From Saccharothrix ecbatanensis (GTDB lineage Bacteria > Actinomycetota > Actinomycetes > Mycobacteriales > Pseudonocardiaceae): a DNA stretch of 64,000 nucleotides. A program made the translations under genes and the position numbers. The stretch covers positions 5,766,001 to 5,830,000 of the forward strand of contig NZ_JACHMO010000001.1 of assembly GCF_014205015.1 (NCBI RefSeq). The letters run 5' to 3'. The stretch's first letter is position 1, and every line of letters starts with the position of its first letter. This document shows positions 8,706 to 16,715 of the stretch, piece by piece. The notes under the pieces are model-generated. The model saw nothing but the letters and a program-made list of their open reading frames with translations, was not told the origin of the DNA and did no database searches.

Positions 8706-9089
8706 CTACTCGTCCTCGAAACGGCGACGGAAACGTTCTTCCATCTTCTGAGAGAACGAGCTGCGGCTGGGCCGGCTTCCCTCTTCGCTGGGTTCCTCGG
8801 CACCCTGGTCACCACGACGCAATGTCGTCACGGTGAGCAGCACGCCGAAGAACATCAACAGGAAGCCGACCACGCTCACCACCGGGATACCAGCGAGCTT
8901 CGGCAACATCACACCCGTAACGAGCAGTGCCACACCCACGGCGAACAACGCGATGCCCTGGATACGACGCCGTCGGGACGGCTTACGCAGCTTGGCGCCG
9001 CGCACAGTGGATGCGAACTTCGGGTCCTCGGCGTAGAGCGCGCGCTCGATCTGGTCGAGCAGTCGCTGCTCGTGCTCGGAGAGTGGCAT
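8706..9089 (-). CDS. DUF3040 family membrane protein
   Basis: 127-aa actinobacterial protein. The N-terminus PLSEHEQRLLDQIERALYAEDPKFA is the DUF3040 hallmark, followed by a basic stretch (KPSRRRRIQG), two transmembrane helices (about 43-62 and 68-87) and an acidic/basic C-terminal tail. Start ATG 9089 has GGAGGAGG upstream. The function is unknown; in mycobacteria and relatives the family sits near the mraZ/dinB region, and the same neighbourhood is seen here. Confidence 0.9.
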   Translation of the reverse strand: MPLSEHEQRLLDQIERALYAEDPKFASTVRGAKLRKPSRRRRIQGIALFAVGVALLVTGVMLPKLAGIPVVSVVGFLLMFFGVLLTVTTLRRGDQGAEEPSEEGSRPSRSSFSQKMEERFRRRFEDE

Positions 9090-9613
9090 GGCTCCTCCTC
9101 CGGCACAGCGGTCGCGGGCGCCGGGTGTTCACGGTTGCCGCCGGTCCCGGCGGACGCCCCGCCCTGGGGGCGTCACAACCAGGATACGATTCGGGAGGCT
9201 CCCCGACTACCCAGTCCGTGCCCCTAAGCGGTTCGTTCTGTCACCATCATCCTCACGGGTCAACGGTCAGACCACCGTGAGGTCGCGCAAGTCGCCTCTT
9301 CTCCGGCTGTCAAGTGCTCAGCGTGATCAGTTGTTCACTCCGTTGCGAGGTGGAACTGCGGGCTGGGACCGCCGGACTGCGGTCTGGAGGGGTTCGTCAA
9401 CGCTCGAATCGGACCCAAACCGCCCGATTTCCGGCCTACCCGACCGTCACACGGACCGGATCGTCGCAATCCCGGCCGGTGCTCGAGACGGAGATCACAA
9501 ACCTCGCCCCCTCCGGGCTAACCCGCACCCCCTCCTCAGGCGGCCGACTTCGGGACCACGAAGCCCGCCCGGCGCCTCCGGTTGCGGAACCGGCCCGCAT
9601 CGTGTGCGGAGCG
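9090..9613. other. Intergenic region, no gene recognised
   Basis: 524 bases between the AbiEi-like gene and the DUF3040 gene, both leftward. I see no coding reading with normal codon use, no clear terminator hairpin and no RNA gene signature. The DUF3040 promoter must lie in its left part. Confidence 0.5.
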
Positions 9614-10606
9614 TCACTGGTGGATCGTGCTCGACTCCTTTCCTCTGCCGGCGTCGACATCCCCGCCGACATCCGCGCCGACATCCGCGCCGACGATGGC
9701 GCGGTCCTTGCCGGCCTTGATCGTCGGTCTGGGGCGCTGCCCCGCCCGCGTGGCGGCACGGAGCACGTCCTGCGCCACGGCCGCCGGGACTTGGCGCAGT
9801 CGGGCGGGCGGTGTGTGGAGGACGATCACGCCCGCCGCCGCGAGGAGATCCCCACGGGATGTCGGCGTGCTGAACTGCCACGCCAGGGCGAGGTCGTCCC
9901 ACCAGGCGTCGGCGATACCCAGCGGGCGGCCCTCGGCGGTACGCACCGGGACGTTCCAGCGCGGGCTCGGCAGCGCCAAGTCGTCCAGCACGGCCCTCGC
10001 CCAGGCTTGCGGCACCGAGCGGACGCCGTCCGCCAGTTCGGCCAGGACCTGCCGGACCTGGTCCGAACCACGGGACAGCCACGGTCTGAGATCGGCCAAC
10101 GGGACGCCGCCGTGGCGGACCACCTCGGTCAGCACGATCCGGATGTCGTCACGCACGCACAGGGCGCCGGCCGCGTCGACCGCGGCCCTGCCGAGCGGGG
10201 CCGTCAGGAAGCCCTTGCGCAGGACCGGCTCCGGTAACCGGCGGACGCGCGTGACGCGGACCTTGTCCGTCGGCTCGACCGGGCGGTCGACCAGGATCTG
10301 CACCGGTCCGGTGGCCGGCAACGCCCTCATGCCGTGCAGTTGGAGCGCGTCCACACCTGTGAGCAACGTGCGAGGGCCGCCGTACCGGAGGGCCGCCCGC
10401 ACCAGCTGCGCACGGGTCGGCGGCGTTCGGGCCAGGAGCAGGATCCCGGGTAGGAGGTGCTGCCACGGGCCTCGTGGCCGGCAGCGGACACCCAGCTCCC
10501 CGGTCGGCAGGCCGAGGCCCAGCAGTTCCGAGGCGGTGGCGACGCGGCCCGGGAAGAGGCCGCCCAGGGCGTCGACGTCGATGGTGGTGCGGTTCGTGGT
10601 TCGCAT
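9614..10606 (-). CDS. Orphan AbiEi-like protein with degenerate nuclease-like C-terminal domain
   Basis: 330-aa protein of the actinobacterial family usually annotated as AbiEi antitoxin-domain proteins. I start it at ATG 10606 (MRTTNRTTIDVDALGG), since the upstream reading is non-conserved. Residues about 1-75 form a winged-helix-like region (ATASELLGLGLPTGELGVRC, GPWQHLLPGILLLA), followed by the nucleic-acid-related core. The C-terminal part (PLGIADAWWDDLALAWQFS ... AAGVIVLHTPP) looks like the DUF559/restriction-like fold of relatives, but the acidic residues after DAWW (EID-type) read QFS and the region between is short, so it seems catalytically dead. The tail is a four-fold 12-bp coding repeat. 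No toxin gene (AbiEii) lies next to it; its role is unknown. Confidence 0.75.
   Translation of the reverse strand: MRTTNRTTIDVDALGGLFPGRVATASELLGLGLPTGELGVRCRPRGPWQHLLPGILLLARTPPTRAQLVRAALRYGGPRTLLTGVDALQLHGMRALPATGPVQILVDRPVEPTDKVRVTRVRRLPEPVLRKGFLTAPLGRAAVDAAGALCVRDDIRIVLTEVVRHGGVPLADLRPWLSRGSDQVRQVLAELADGVRSVPQAWARAVLDDLALPSPRWNVPVRTAEGRPLGIADAWWDDLALAWQFSTPTSRGDLLAAAGVIVLHTPPARLRQVPAAVAQDVLRAATRAGQRPRPTIKAGKDRAIVGADVGADVGGDVDAGRGKESSTIHQ
9655..9702 (-). repeat. 12-bp tandem repeat in the 3' end of the AbiEi-like gene
   Basis: Four 12-bp units, plus-strand forms CGACATCCCCGC, CGACATCCGCGC (twice) and CGACGATGGCGC, encode the residues GADVGADVGGDV near the C-terminus. The number keeps the frame. 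Confidence 0.85.
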
Positions 10607-10708
10607 GTGTCCACGATCGGCGGTCGGGCTGGGAACGTCGATGCGGAGATCGCGAACTGTGGACAACTCGCGGGGCTGTGGACAACTTCCGTCGGGCAGG
10701 ACGAAAAG

Positions 10709-10746
10709 GAGGCCTTCCGCAGACCCGACCGTCTGCGGAAGGCCTC
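10709..10746 (-). terminator. Perfect 16-bp terminator hairpin
   Basis: GAGGCCTTCCGCAGAC (10709-10724) and GTCTGCGGAAGGCCTC (10731-10746) are perfect complements around a 6-nt loop, flanked by A-rich and T-rich bases. It ends the leftward small membrane protein gene (stop at 10786). Confidence 0.9.
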
Positions 10747-10785
10747 GGAAAACGGCAGCCACCCCTCGTTGGCCGCCGCTTGGTC

Positions 10786-11043
10786 TTAGAGGCGCACGAG
10801 GTCTTCGCGGATCTCGACGTCCAGCTCGCGCCGGACGGAGCGGACGTCACGCCAGGCGTCGTGCACGGCGATCAGGCCGCCGGAAAGCACCAGCGCGATG
10901 GCAAGCCCGACGACACCGTCGACGTCGGCCTTGAAGACGATCACGACGGCGGCCCAGAGCTGGACGGCGGTGAAGACGAGCGTGCAGGCGAGGCGTTCGG
11001 TGAACTGGCGGCGGGACTTGGCCGGCTCCTCGTTGTGGTTCAT
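10786..11043 (-). CDS. Small two-helix membrane protein
   Basis: 85-aa protein starting at ATG 11043 (MNHNEEPAKS) after a GGGGGAG ribosome-binding site; the longer in-frame reading to 11118 is not supported. Seen: a polar N-terminus, two transmembrane helices (about 20-40 and 44-62) and a charged C-terminal amphipathic stretch (DAWRDVRSVRRELDVEIREDLVRL). It is not recognised as a named family. It has its own strong terminator and lies 84 bp downstream of the Crp-type regulator on the same strand, so co-expression is possible. Confidence 0.75.
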   Translation of the reverse strand: MNHNEEPAKSRRQFTERLACTLVFTAVQLWAAVVIVFKADVDGVVGLAIALVLSGGLIAVHDAWRDVRSVRRELDVEIREDLVRL

Positions 11044-11127
11044 GACTCCCCCTCTGATCTCGACTGATGTCACATTTGTACGAGGTGTGGCAGTCGAGTT
11101 CCGCGTCAGATGACGCACAAGGGGAAA

Positions 11128-11778
11128 TCAGTTGGTGAAGTCGTAGAGACGGCCCACGTGATGGATGTCGATCTTCCGCCGCCCGGTGCTGATGATGCCC
11201 TCTTCGCGCAGCGTGCGCAGCACCCGCACGAGGGATTCCCGGGACGTCCCGGCGATCCCGGCCAGCTCTTCCTGGCTCAGCGCGATGACGCCCTGGTCGG
11301 CGATCCCGCGCCGCAGCGCCATGTCGATCAGGACGGCGGCGACGCGTTGGGTGGCGGTGCCGCTGATCTGCACCCGCTGCCGGTCGGTGTCGCGCTGCCG
11401 GGCCATGACGACGATCAGCACGGCCCACGCGATGCCCGGGTTCCGCTGGCAGAGCGTGGCGAACGACGCGGCGGACAGCACCAACGCCCGGACCACGCCC
11501 AGAGCCCGCACGGTCGCCGAGCGGGGCAGGCCGTCGACCGCCGAACGCTCACCCACGAGATCGCCCGGACCACGCACCGCGAGCACTTTCTCGCTGCCGT
11601 TCGCGGTGGTCGCGGTCACCCGGAGCAGGCCTCGGCGGACGACCAGCACGTGCCCGGTGACCTCGCCTTCGTGGCAGACCACCGAGCCGGGCGGGTAGTC
11701 GCGCTCGACACCCGTCACGCCGAGCACGTCATGCTCGGCCGGGGTGAGCAGGCCCCAGAACCGATCCACGGTCCCCAC
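11128..11778 (-). CDS. Crp/Fnr family transcriptional regulator
   Basis: 216-aa regulator with the two-domain Crp layout: an N-terminal cyclic-nucleotide-binding-type beta roll (about 8-115, including PPGSVVCHEGEVTGHVLVVRRGLLRV and the PGDLVGERSAVDGLPRSATVRAL phosphate-binding-cassette region), a dimer helix, and a C-terminal winged helix with recognition region LSQEELAGIAGTSRESLVRVLRTLREEGII (about 168-197, shown here only as domain marker). Arg and Glu in the cassette suggest that a cyclic nucleotide could bind. Start is GTG 11778 or a GTG three codons later. The targets are unknown; the small membrane protein gene downstream is a candidate. Confidence 0.9.
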   Translation of the reverse strand: MGTVDRFWGLLTPAEHDVLGVTGVERDYPPGSVVCHEGEVTGHVLVVRRGLLRVTATTANGSEKVLAVRGPGDLVGERSAVDGLPRSATVRALGVVRALVLSAASFATLCQRNPGIAWAVLIVVMARQRDTDRQRVQISGTATQRVAAVLIDMALRRGIADQGVIALSQEELAGIAGTSRESLVRVLRTLREEGIISTGRRKIDIHHVGRLYDFTN

Positions 11779-11928
11779 TGTGCCGGGTGATCGACCCGCG
11801 CGGTGTGGATCAGGCCGGCGACCACCCGAACGGCGCTGACCGGCGTCGGACCCCCGAACCCGATCAAGCCGCAGTGGGCGGGATTCGAACCGCTGCGGGC
11901 TCGGGCGCCGGGATTCCGGCTCAGGTGT

Positions 11929-12070
11929 CGGAGTCGGGATCTGAGCGGTCGGGAGCCGACCCTGGGGTCCGAGCGGGCGGGATCCGAGCGGTCGGGGGTG
12001 GGCGGCGGGGTTCTAGCGGTCGGGATCCGAGCCACCCGGGTTCGAGCGGTCGGGGGTGGGGCGGTCGGGT
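11929..12070. repeat. Degenerate GAGCGGTCGGG repeats across the dinB 3' end
   Basis: About seven imperfect copies of GAGCGGTCGGG with variable 5-15 nt linkers run from inside the last codons of dinB across its stop codon (12013-12015) and about 80 bp beyond. Confidence 0.7.
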
Positions 12071-13335
12071 TTTGGTTCGTTGAGGCCTGAACGGGCCGGT
12101 GCCTGGGCCAGCAGGGAAGCCGGGCGGATCGCGGCCTTGCCGAACTTCGACCGCGCCTGGTCGGCCGCCTGCTCCGCCTCACGCCACCCGCGCTCCGGCG
12201 CGTCGAACATCAGCTGCTCGCCGCCGTCGCCCTCCACCAACTGCTCGATCCGCACCCCGATCAGCCGCACCGCCCCCGCCGGCACCTGCTCGTCCAGCAG
12301 CGTCGACGCCGTCCGGTACACCTCGTGCGTCACGTCCGTCGCCACCCGCAACGTCTTCGACCTCGTGATCGTGGTGAAGTCGGCGAACCGCACCTTGATC
12401 GACACCGTCCGACCGCGCAGCCCCCGCGAACGCAAGCTCGCCGTCGAACGCTCCGCCAGCCGCAGCAGCTCCCGCCGCAGCAACTCCCGGTCGAAGTGGT
12501 CGACCTCGAACGTCTCCTCCGCCCCGATCGACTTCTCCCGCGTGGACGGCACCACCGGCCGGTCGTCGTGCCCCTGCGCCAACGCGTGCAAGTGCTCCGC
12601 CAACGCCACCCCGAGCACCTTCCGCAGGCGCGGCAACGGGGTCGCGGCCACGTCGGCGACCGTCTCCAGCCCCACCCGGTCCAGCTGCTCGGCCGTCCGC
12701 TGCCCCACACCCCACAGCGCCGACACCGGCAACGGGTGCAGGAACGACAGCACCTCGGTGCGCGGCACGACCATGGCGCCGTCCGGCTTGCACATCCCCG
12801 ACGCCAGCTTGGCCAGGAACTTCGTCGGCGCCACGCCCACCGAGCACGTGATCCCGTGCGCCTCCTCCACCTGCGCCCTGATCAGCCCGGCGATCTGCGC
12901 CGGACTCGACCGCATCCGCTTCAGAGCACCGCTCACGTCGAGGAACGCCTCGTCCAGGCTCAACGGCTCCACCAGCGGGGTGATGTCGCGGAAGATCGAC
13001 ATCACCCCGCGCGAGACCTCCTGGTAACGGGCGAAGTTCGGCACCACGAACACCGCGTGCGGCGCGAGCCTGCGGGCGTGCGCGATCGGCATCGCGGACC
13101 GGACGCCGAACTCGCGGGCCACGTAGTTCGCCGCCGCCACCACGCCCCGGTTCGCCGTGCCGCCCACGACCACGGGCTTGCCCGCCAACTCCGGCTGGTC
13201 GCGGATCTCCACCGACGCGTAGAAGGCGTCCATGTCGACGTGCAGCATCGAGCAGCCGGTGTCGTCCGGCCAGGTGTCGCCGCGCACGATGAAGCGGTCG
13301 ACCAGACCGCGCGGCAGGTTCGCGCTACGGCCCAC
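12013..13335 (-). CDS. dinB: DNA polymerase IV (DinB), Y-family translesion polymerase
   Basis: Error-prone Y-family polymerase for lesion bypass, about 440 aa. Seen: palm motif HVDMDAFYASVEIRD (about 32-46) with the metal-binding acidic residues, the steric-gate region FYAS, GVRSAMPIAHARRL, the second catalytic block EPLSLDEAFLDVSGAL, helix-hairpin-helix thumb (LWGVGQRTAEQLDRVGLETVADVA) and the little-finger domain. The C-terminus lacks a clear beta-clamp motif but has a low-complexity Pro/Asp tail built from DNA repeats that continue past the stop. I choose GTG 13335 after a GGGGGTGG sequence, but ATG 13248 just before the palm motif is possible. Genes on both sides are unrelated. Confidence 0.93.
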   Translation of the reverse strand: MGRSANLPRGLVDRFIVRGDTWPDDTGCSMLHVDMDAFYASVEIRDQPELAGKPVVVGGTANRGVVAAANYVAREFGVRSAMPIAHARRLAPHAVFVVPNFARYQEVSRGVMSIFRDITPLVEPLSLDEAFLDVSGALKRMRSSPAQIAGLIRAQVEEAHGITCSVGVAPTKFLAKLASGMCKPDGAMVVPRTEVLSFLHPLPVSALWGVGQRTAEQLDRVGLETVADVAATPLPRLRKVLGVALAEHLHALAQGHDDRPVVPSTREKSIGAEETFEVDHFDRELLRRELLRLAERSTASLRSRGLRGRTVSIKVRFADFTTITRSKTLRVATDVTHEVYRTASTLLDEQVPAGAVRLIGVRIEQLVEGDGGEQLMFDAPERGWREAEQAADQARSKFGKAAIRPASLLAQAPARSGLNEPKPDRPTPDRSNPGGSDPDR

Positions 13336-13373
13336 GACCACCCCCAACAGGAACCGAACAAGCGTTCGACACT

Positions 13374-14474
13374 CTACGTCAGCCGGTAGGCCCGGTGCGC
13401 GTTCCGCCACCCGATCAGGTTGGCCACGCGCTCCACGTCCGCCAGGGCGAAAGCATGCGCGCGCAGCCCGTGCGACAGGAAATCGGACAGCGCACGGCGG
13501 AAGAACAACGCGCCCAGGTAGTACAGCTCGGCCAACCCGTACGCGTCGGTGGAGAACAGGAACTTGCCGAACGGCACGATCTCCAGCGCCTCGGCCAGCA
13601 CCCGGCTCGCCTGGTGCGCCACCGCGTGCGTGGCCAGGCCGACGTCGACGAACACGTGCGGGAACACCTGCGCCAGGTAGCCGGCGTTGCGGTGGAACGG
13701 GTAGTTGTGCAGCAGCATCACCGGCACGCCGAGCCCGGCGGTCGCCCGCAGCAGGTCCGTCAGCAGCAGCGGGTCGCAGTCGCGCAGGGACAGGTCCGAG
13801 TCGCCGTACCCGACGTGGAACTGCACCGGGAACCCGCGTTCCAGGGCCTCCCACACCAGGAACCGGGTGATCACCTCGTCCGCGCACCGGGACGATCCGG
13901 ACGCCAGCCAACGGTCGGCCGCGGCGACGACCGAGGCGTCCGAGGGCCGCTCCGGGTCGAGCGCGAGCCCCACCCGGTAGGCCGCGATCGACTTCGTCGC
14001 GACCGCCGACGACAACGCCAGCGCCGAGCGCACCCGGTCCGGGAAACCGGCCGCGCCTTCCGTCACGAGCTCCTCGGCCAACCGCTCCAGCCGCAGCACC
14101 GGAAGTTCACTCGAATGGGTGAACACCGACGGTCCGGCCAACCGCTCCGGCGACAGCCCGCCGTCCACCAGGAACATCGAGATCTCCGACGCCACGAGGA
14201 ACGTCCGGTTCACCTCCGCGGCACCCAGCGACAGCCGCCGCGCGAGGTACTCGTCGGCCGGCGCCAGCACCGGCAGATCCAGCAAAGGCGCACACCAGCG
14301 CCGCACCGCCAGGCCCAGCGACGAGTCGAACAGGGACGTTCCGAGCGGCGACACCGAGGGCGCCTCGGTCAGCATCGACTCGAACCCGTCCCGGTCGACG
14401 TCGGCCCGCAGCACCCCGTGGCAGTGGTGGTCCACGAGTCGCAACGACGCCACGCAAGGCAGCAGTGGTTCCAC
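13374..14474 (-). CDS. Amidohydrolase family 2 protein (FluG-type partner of the glutamine synthetase-like gene)
   Basis: 366-aa TIM-barrel metal-dependent hydrolase (amidohydrolase 2, COG2159 type). Seen: the N-terminal metal ligand motif VDHHCHGVL (about 14-22), a long helical insert, FPVQFHVGYGDSDL with a metal/catalytic His, VMLLHNYPFHRNAGYLAQVFPHVFVDVG, and the C-terminal FSTDAYGLAELYYLGA with the catalytic Asp. I place the start at GTG 14474, because a TAGTCT -10 box ends seven bases upstream and VDHHCH follows closely. It is divergent from a glutamine-synthetase-like gene 36 bp away; in fungi (FluG) and some bacteria these two domains are fused or adjacent, which suggests joint gamma-glutamylation and amide hydrolysis of an amine or amide. 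Substrate unknown. Confidence 0.88.
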   Translation of the reverse strand: MEPLLPCVASLRLVDHHCHGVLRADVDRDGFESMLTEAPSVSPLGTSLFDSSLGLAVRRWCAPLLDLPVLAPADEYLARRLSLGAAEVNRTFLVASEISMFLVDGGLSPERLAGPSVFTHSSELPVLRLERLAEELVTEGAAGFPDRVRSALALSSAVATKSIAAYRVGLALDPERPSDASVVAAADRWLASGSSRCADEVITRFLVWEALERGFPVQFHVGYGDSDLSLRDCDPLLLTDLLRATAGLGVPVMLLHNYPFHRNAGYLAQVFPHVFVDVGLATHAVAHQASRVLAEALEIVPFGKFLFSTDAYGLAELYYLGALFFRRALSDFLSHGLRAHAFALADVERVANLIGWRNAHRAYRLT

Positions 14475-14481
14475 TTGTTGA

Positions 14482-14487
14482 AGACTA
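14482..14487 (-). promoter_or_regulatory. -10 box of the amidohydrolase gene (leaderless type)
   Basis: TAGTCT on the minus strand, seven bases before GTG 14474. No Shine-Dalgarno is present. Confidence 0.6.
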
Positions 14488-14510
14488 GAGACCTGGTGTA
14501 ACCACGCCAG

Positions 14511-15842
14511 ATGGACACAGCCGAGCGGGAGCACCGCCGTGCGCTTGCCGCCGAACTTGTGGACGACCTGCTGGAGCAGGACGTGGTCGCGGTCGCGCTC
14601 ACGTGGGTGGACCACAGCGGCATCACGAGGGTGAAGTCGGTGCCGCTCGCGGGCCTGCCCAGAGCCGCGGCGGACGGCGTGGGCGCGTCACCCGTGTTCG
14701 ACGTGTTCCTGCTGGACGACACGATCATCACCGGGCGGCACGCGGGCGGCCCGGTCGGCGACCTGCGGCTGCGCCCGGACCTGGACCGGCTCACCGTGCT
14801 GGCGGGCCAGCCGGGCTGGGCGTGGGCCCCGGCCGACCGCTTCGACCAGCAGGGCGAGCCGCACCCGCAGGACGAACGGGGCCTGGCGCGTGCCGTCGCC
14901 GACCGCCTGACCGTGCACGGCTACGAGGTCCAGGCGGGCTTCGAGGTCGAGTGGGTCGTCGGGCAGGGCGACACGGAGGAGTTCCGGCCCGCCGCCACCG
15001 GTCCCGCGTACGGCCACGCCCGGCAGGTGGAGCTGTCCGACTACGCCGCGGACCTGCTGTCCGCGTTGGCAGAGCAGGACGTCGAGGTGCTCCAGTTCCA
15101 CCCCGAGTACGCGCCCGGCCAGTTCGAGCTGTCCACGACGCCCGAGGACCCGGTGCACGCGGCGGACACGTCGGTGCTGGTGCGCGAGACGATCCGGGCG
15201 ATCTCCATCCGGCACGGCCTGCGCGCGTCGTTCTCGCCGAAGGTCGTCGCCGACGGCGTCGGCAACGGCGGTCACCTGCACATGAGCCTGTGGCGCGACG
15301 GCCGGAACCTGTTCGACGGCGGCGAGGGCTGGTTCGGGCTGACCGACGAGGCCGACGCGTTCGCGGCGGGTGTGCTGGAGCGGGCGCCGGCGTTGTGCGC
15401 GATCGGCGCGCCGTCCGTGGCCAGCTACCTCCGGCTCGTGCCACAGCACTGGGCGGGCGCGTTCGCGGTGTGGGGCCTGGAGAACCGGGAGGCGGCGCTG
15501 CGGCTCGTCGCGGGCCGTGACCTGGAGGTCAAGTGCTACGACCTGTCCGCGAACCCGTACCTCGTGGTGGCGGCCACGATGGCGGCGGGCCTGGCGGGGA
15601 TCGTGGACCGGGCCCGGCTGCCCGAGCCGGTCGGGGTGGACCCGGCGGTGCTGGCCGATGCGAAGCGCCTGCCGACGTGCCTGGAGGACGCGGTGGCGGC
15701 GTTCGAGGCGGACGAGGTGCTGACCGAGGCGTTCGGCGTCGAGTTCGCCGAGACCATCGCCGACGTGCGGCGCGGCGAGATCACCCGGTTCGCCGACTGC
15801 TCACCGGAGGAGATCGCCGCGCGGACCCGCTGGCGGCACTAG
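14511..15842 (+). CDS. Glutamine synthetase family protein (gamma-glutamyl ligase type)
   Basis: 443-aa glutamine-synthetase-fold ligase, close to the GlnA3/GlnA4-like group rather than GlnA1. Seen: beta-grasp N-domain, first metal motif GFEVEW (about 145-151), PGQFELSTTP, NGGHLHMSLWRDG with the ATP/metal His, the Arg-rich ENREAALRLV and the DLSANPYLVVAATMAAGLAGI block. The adenylylation-loop Tyr of GlnA1 is not evident. Such paralogues gamma-glutamylate polyamines or other amines in actinomycetes (family knowledge); the divergent amidohydrolase may hydrolyse a related amide. ATG 14511 lacks a ribosome-binding site; a weak TAACCA lies six bases upstream. It ends 3 bp from the convergent sigma factor gene. 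Confidence 0.88.
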   Translation: MDTAEREHRRALAAELVDDLLEQDVVAVALTWVDHSGITRVKSVPLAGLPRAAADGVGASPVFDVFLLDDTIITGRHAGGPVGDLRLRPDLDRLTVLAGQPGWAWAPADRFDQQGEPHPQDERGLARAVADRLTVHGYEVQAGFEVEWVVGQGDTEEFRPAATGPAYGHARQVELSDYAADLLSALAEQDVEVLQFHPEYAPGQFELSTTPEDPVHAADTSVLVRETIRAISIRHGLRASFSPKVVADGVGNGGHLHMSLWRDGRNLFDGGEGWFGLTDEADAFAAGVLERAPALCAIGAPSVASYLRLVPQHWAGAFAVWGLENREAALRLVAGRDLEVKCYDLSANPYLVVAATMAAGLAGIVDRARLPEPVGVDPAVLADAKRLPTCLEDAVAAFEADEVLTEAFGVEFAETIADVRRGEITRFADCSPEEIAARTRWRH

Positions 15843-15845
15843 TCA

Positions 15846-16547
15846 CTAGTTCTGAGCTTCGTCCAACGCCTTGCGCAGCCGGGCCAGCGCACGGTGCTGG
15901 GCCACCCGGACCGCGCCGGGCGTGGAGCCGACGGCGACGGCGGTCTCCTCGGCGGACATGCCCAGGACGACCCGCAGCACCAGGATCTCGCGCTGCCGGT
16001 CCGGCAGGACGTCCAGCAGCCGGCCCATCCGGTCGGACAGCTCGCTGTGCAGCGTCCGCTGCTCGGGACCCGGTTCGGCGCCCGGCCCGTCCGGCAGCTC
16101 GGGCACGGACTCGGCCCGGTTGCGCGCGGACGCACGGTGCGCGTCGGCGACCTTGTGCGCCGCGATCCCGTACACGAAGGCCATGAACGGCCGACCCTGC
16201 TCGCGGTAGCCCGGCAACGCCTTCAGCACCGCGAGGCACACCTCCTGCGCCACGTCCTCCGCCGACGCCGACGACCGGTCACCGCGGCCGACCCGAACCC
16301 GGCAGTACCGCACGATCACCGGCCGGATCACGGCCAGCAGCTCCTCGACCGCCCGCCGCTCGCCCCGGACCGCCGCTTCGACGAACTCCTCCGGTCCCTC
16401 TTCCCGCCGGGCCGGGGCGGCGGACCGCGCGTTCCCGAACCGCACGGACACCACCGCCCTCCCCGCGTGACCTCGTAGTCCCGCCACCAACCCCGACCCG
16501 ACCAATCCGGACCCGACCGGCCCGGATCCGCCCAACACTGTTGTCAT
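15846..16547 (-). CDS. RNA polymerase ECF sigma factor, SigD/ShbA type
   Basis: 233-aa extracytoplasmic-function-type sigma factor. I start it at ATG 16547, preceded by GAGGAG, which rejects the longer reading. Residues 1-55 are a Gly/Val/Pro low-complexity extension; sigma2 then reads AVRGERRAVEELLAVIRPVIVRYCRVRVGR, ASAEDVAQEVCLAVLKALPGYREQGRPFMAFVYGIAAHKVADAHRA (both as domain markers in parts), and sigma4 DVLPDRQREILVLRVVLGMSAEETA then GSTPGAVRVAQHRALARLRKAL. These blocks resemble mycobacterial SigD and Streptomyces ShbA, which drive stationary-phase or principal-sigma-gene expression respectively. No anti-sigma gene is adjacent. Its stop is 3 bp from the convergent glutamine-synthetase-like gene. 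Confidence 0.9.
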   Translation of the reverse strand: MTTVLGGSGPVGSGLVGSGLVAGLRGHAGRAVVSVRFGNARSAAPARREEGPEEFVEAAVRGERRAVEELLAVIRPVIVRYCRVRVGRGDRSSASAEDVAQEVCLAVLKALPGYREQGRPFMAFVYGIAAHKVADAHRASARNRAESVPELPDGPGAEPGPEQRTLHSELSDRMGRLLDVLPDRQREILVLRVVLGMSAEETAVAVGSTPGAVRVAQHRALARLRKALDEAQN

Positions 16548-16715
16548 CGCCAGCTCCTCGGCGTCCGCGCGCTGGACGACCATTGGGGGCACATGCCAAC
16601 GCGACGTCGCACCCACTCGAGGATGACGCCGATCACACGAAGTTGGTCTGAATGGACGCGTTTAGAACGCGATCGGGTGAATAATCGGACTAAAGGTTGC
16701 GGCGGGTAACCGAAG

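Noticed and set aside
10607..10785. RNA gene in the region with the perfect 16-bp hairpin
   Set aside because: The hairpin sits just past the stop of the small membrane protein gene in the right direction, so a terminator explains it.
11869..11898. tRNA-like T-arm GCGGGATTCGAACCGC (as the antisense of a tRNA 3' end)
   Set aside because: The stem of a T-arm is not five paired bases, and no D-arm, anticodon arm or acceptor partner is found in the following 90 bases. The stretch is better seen as a chance inverted repeat CCGCAG...CTGCGG.
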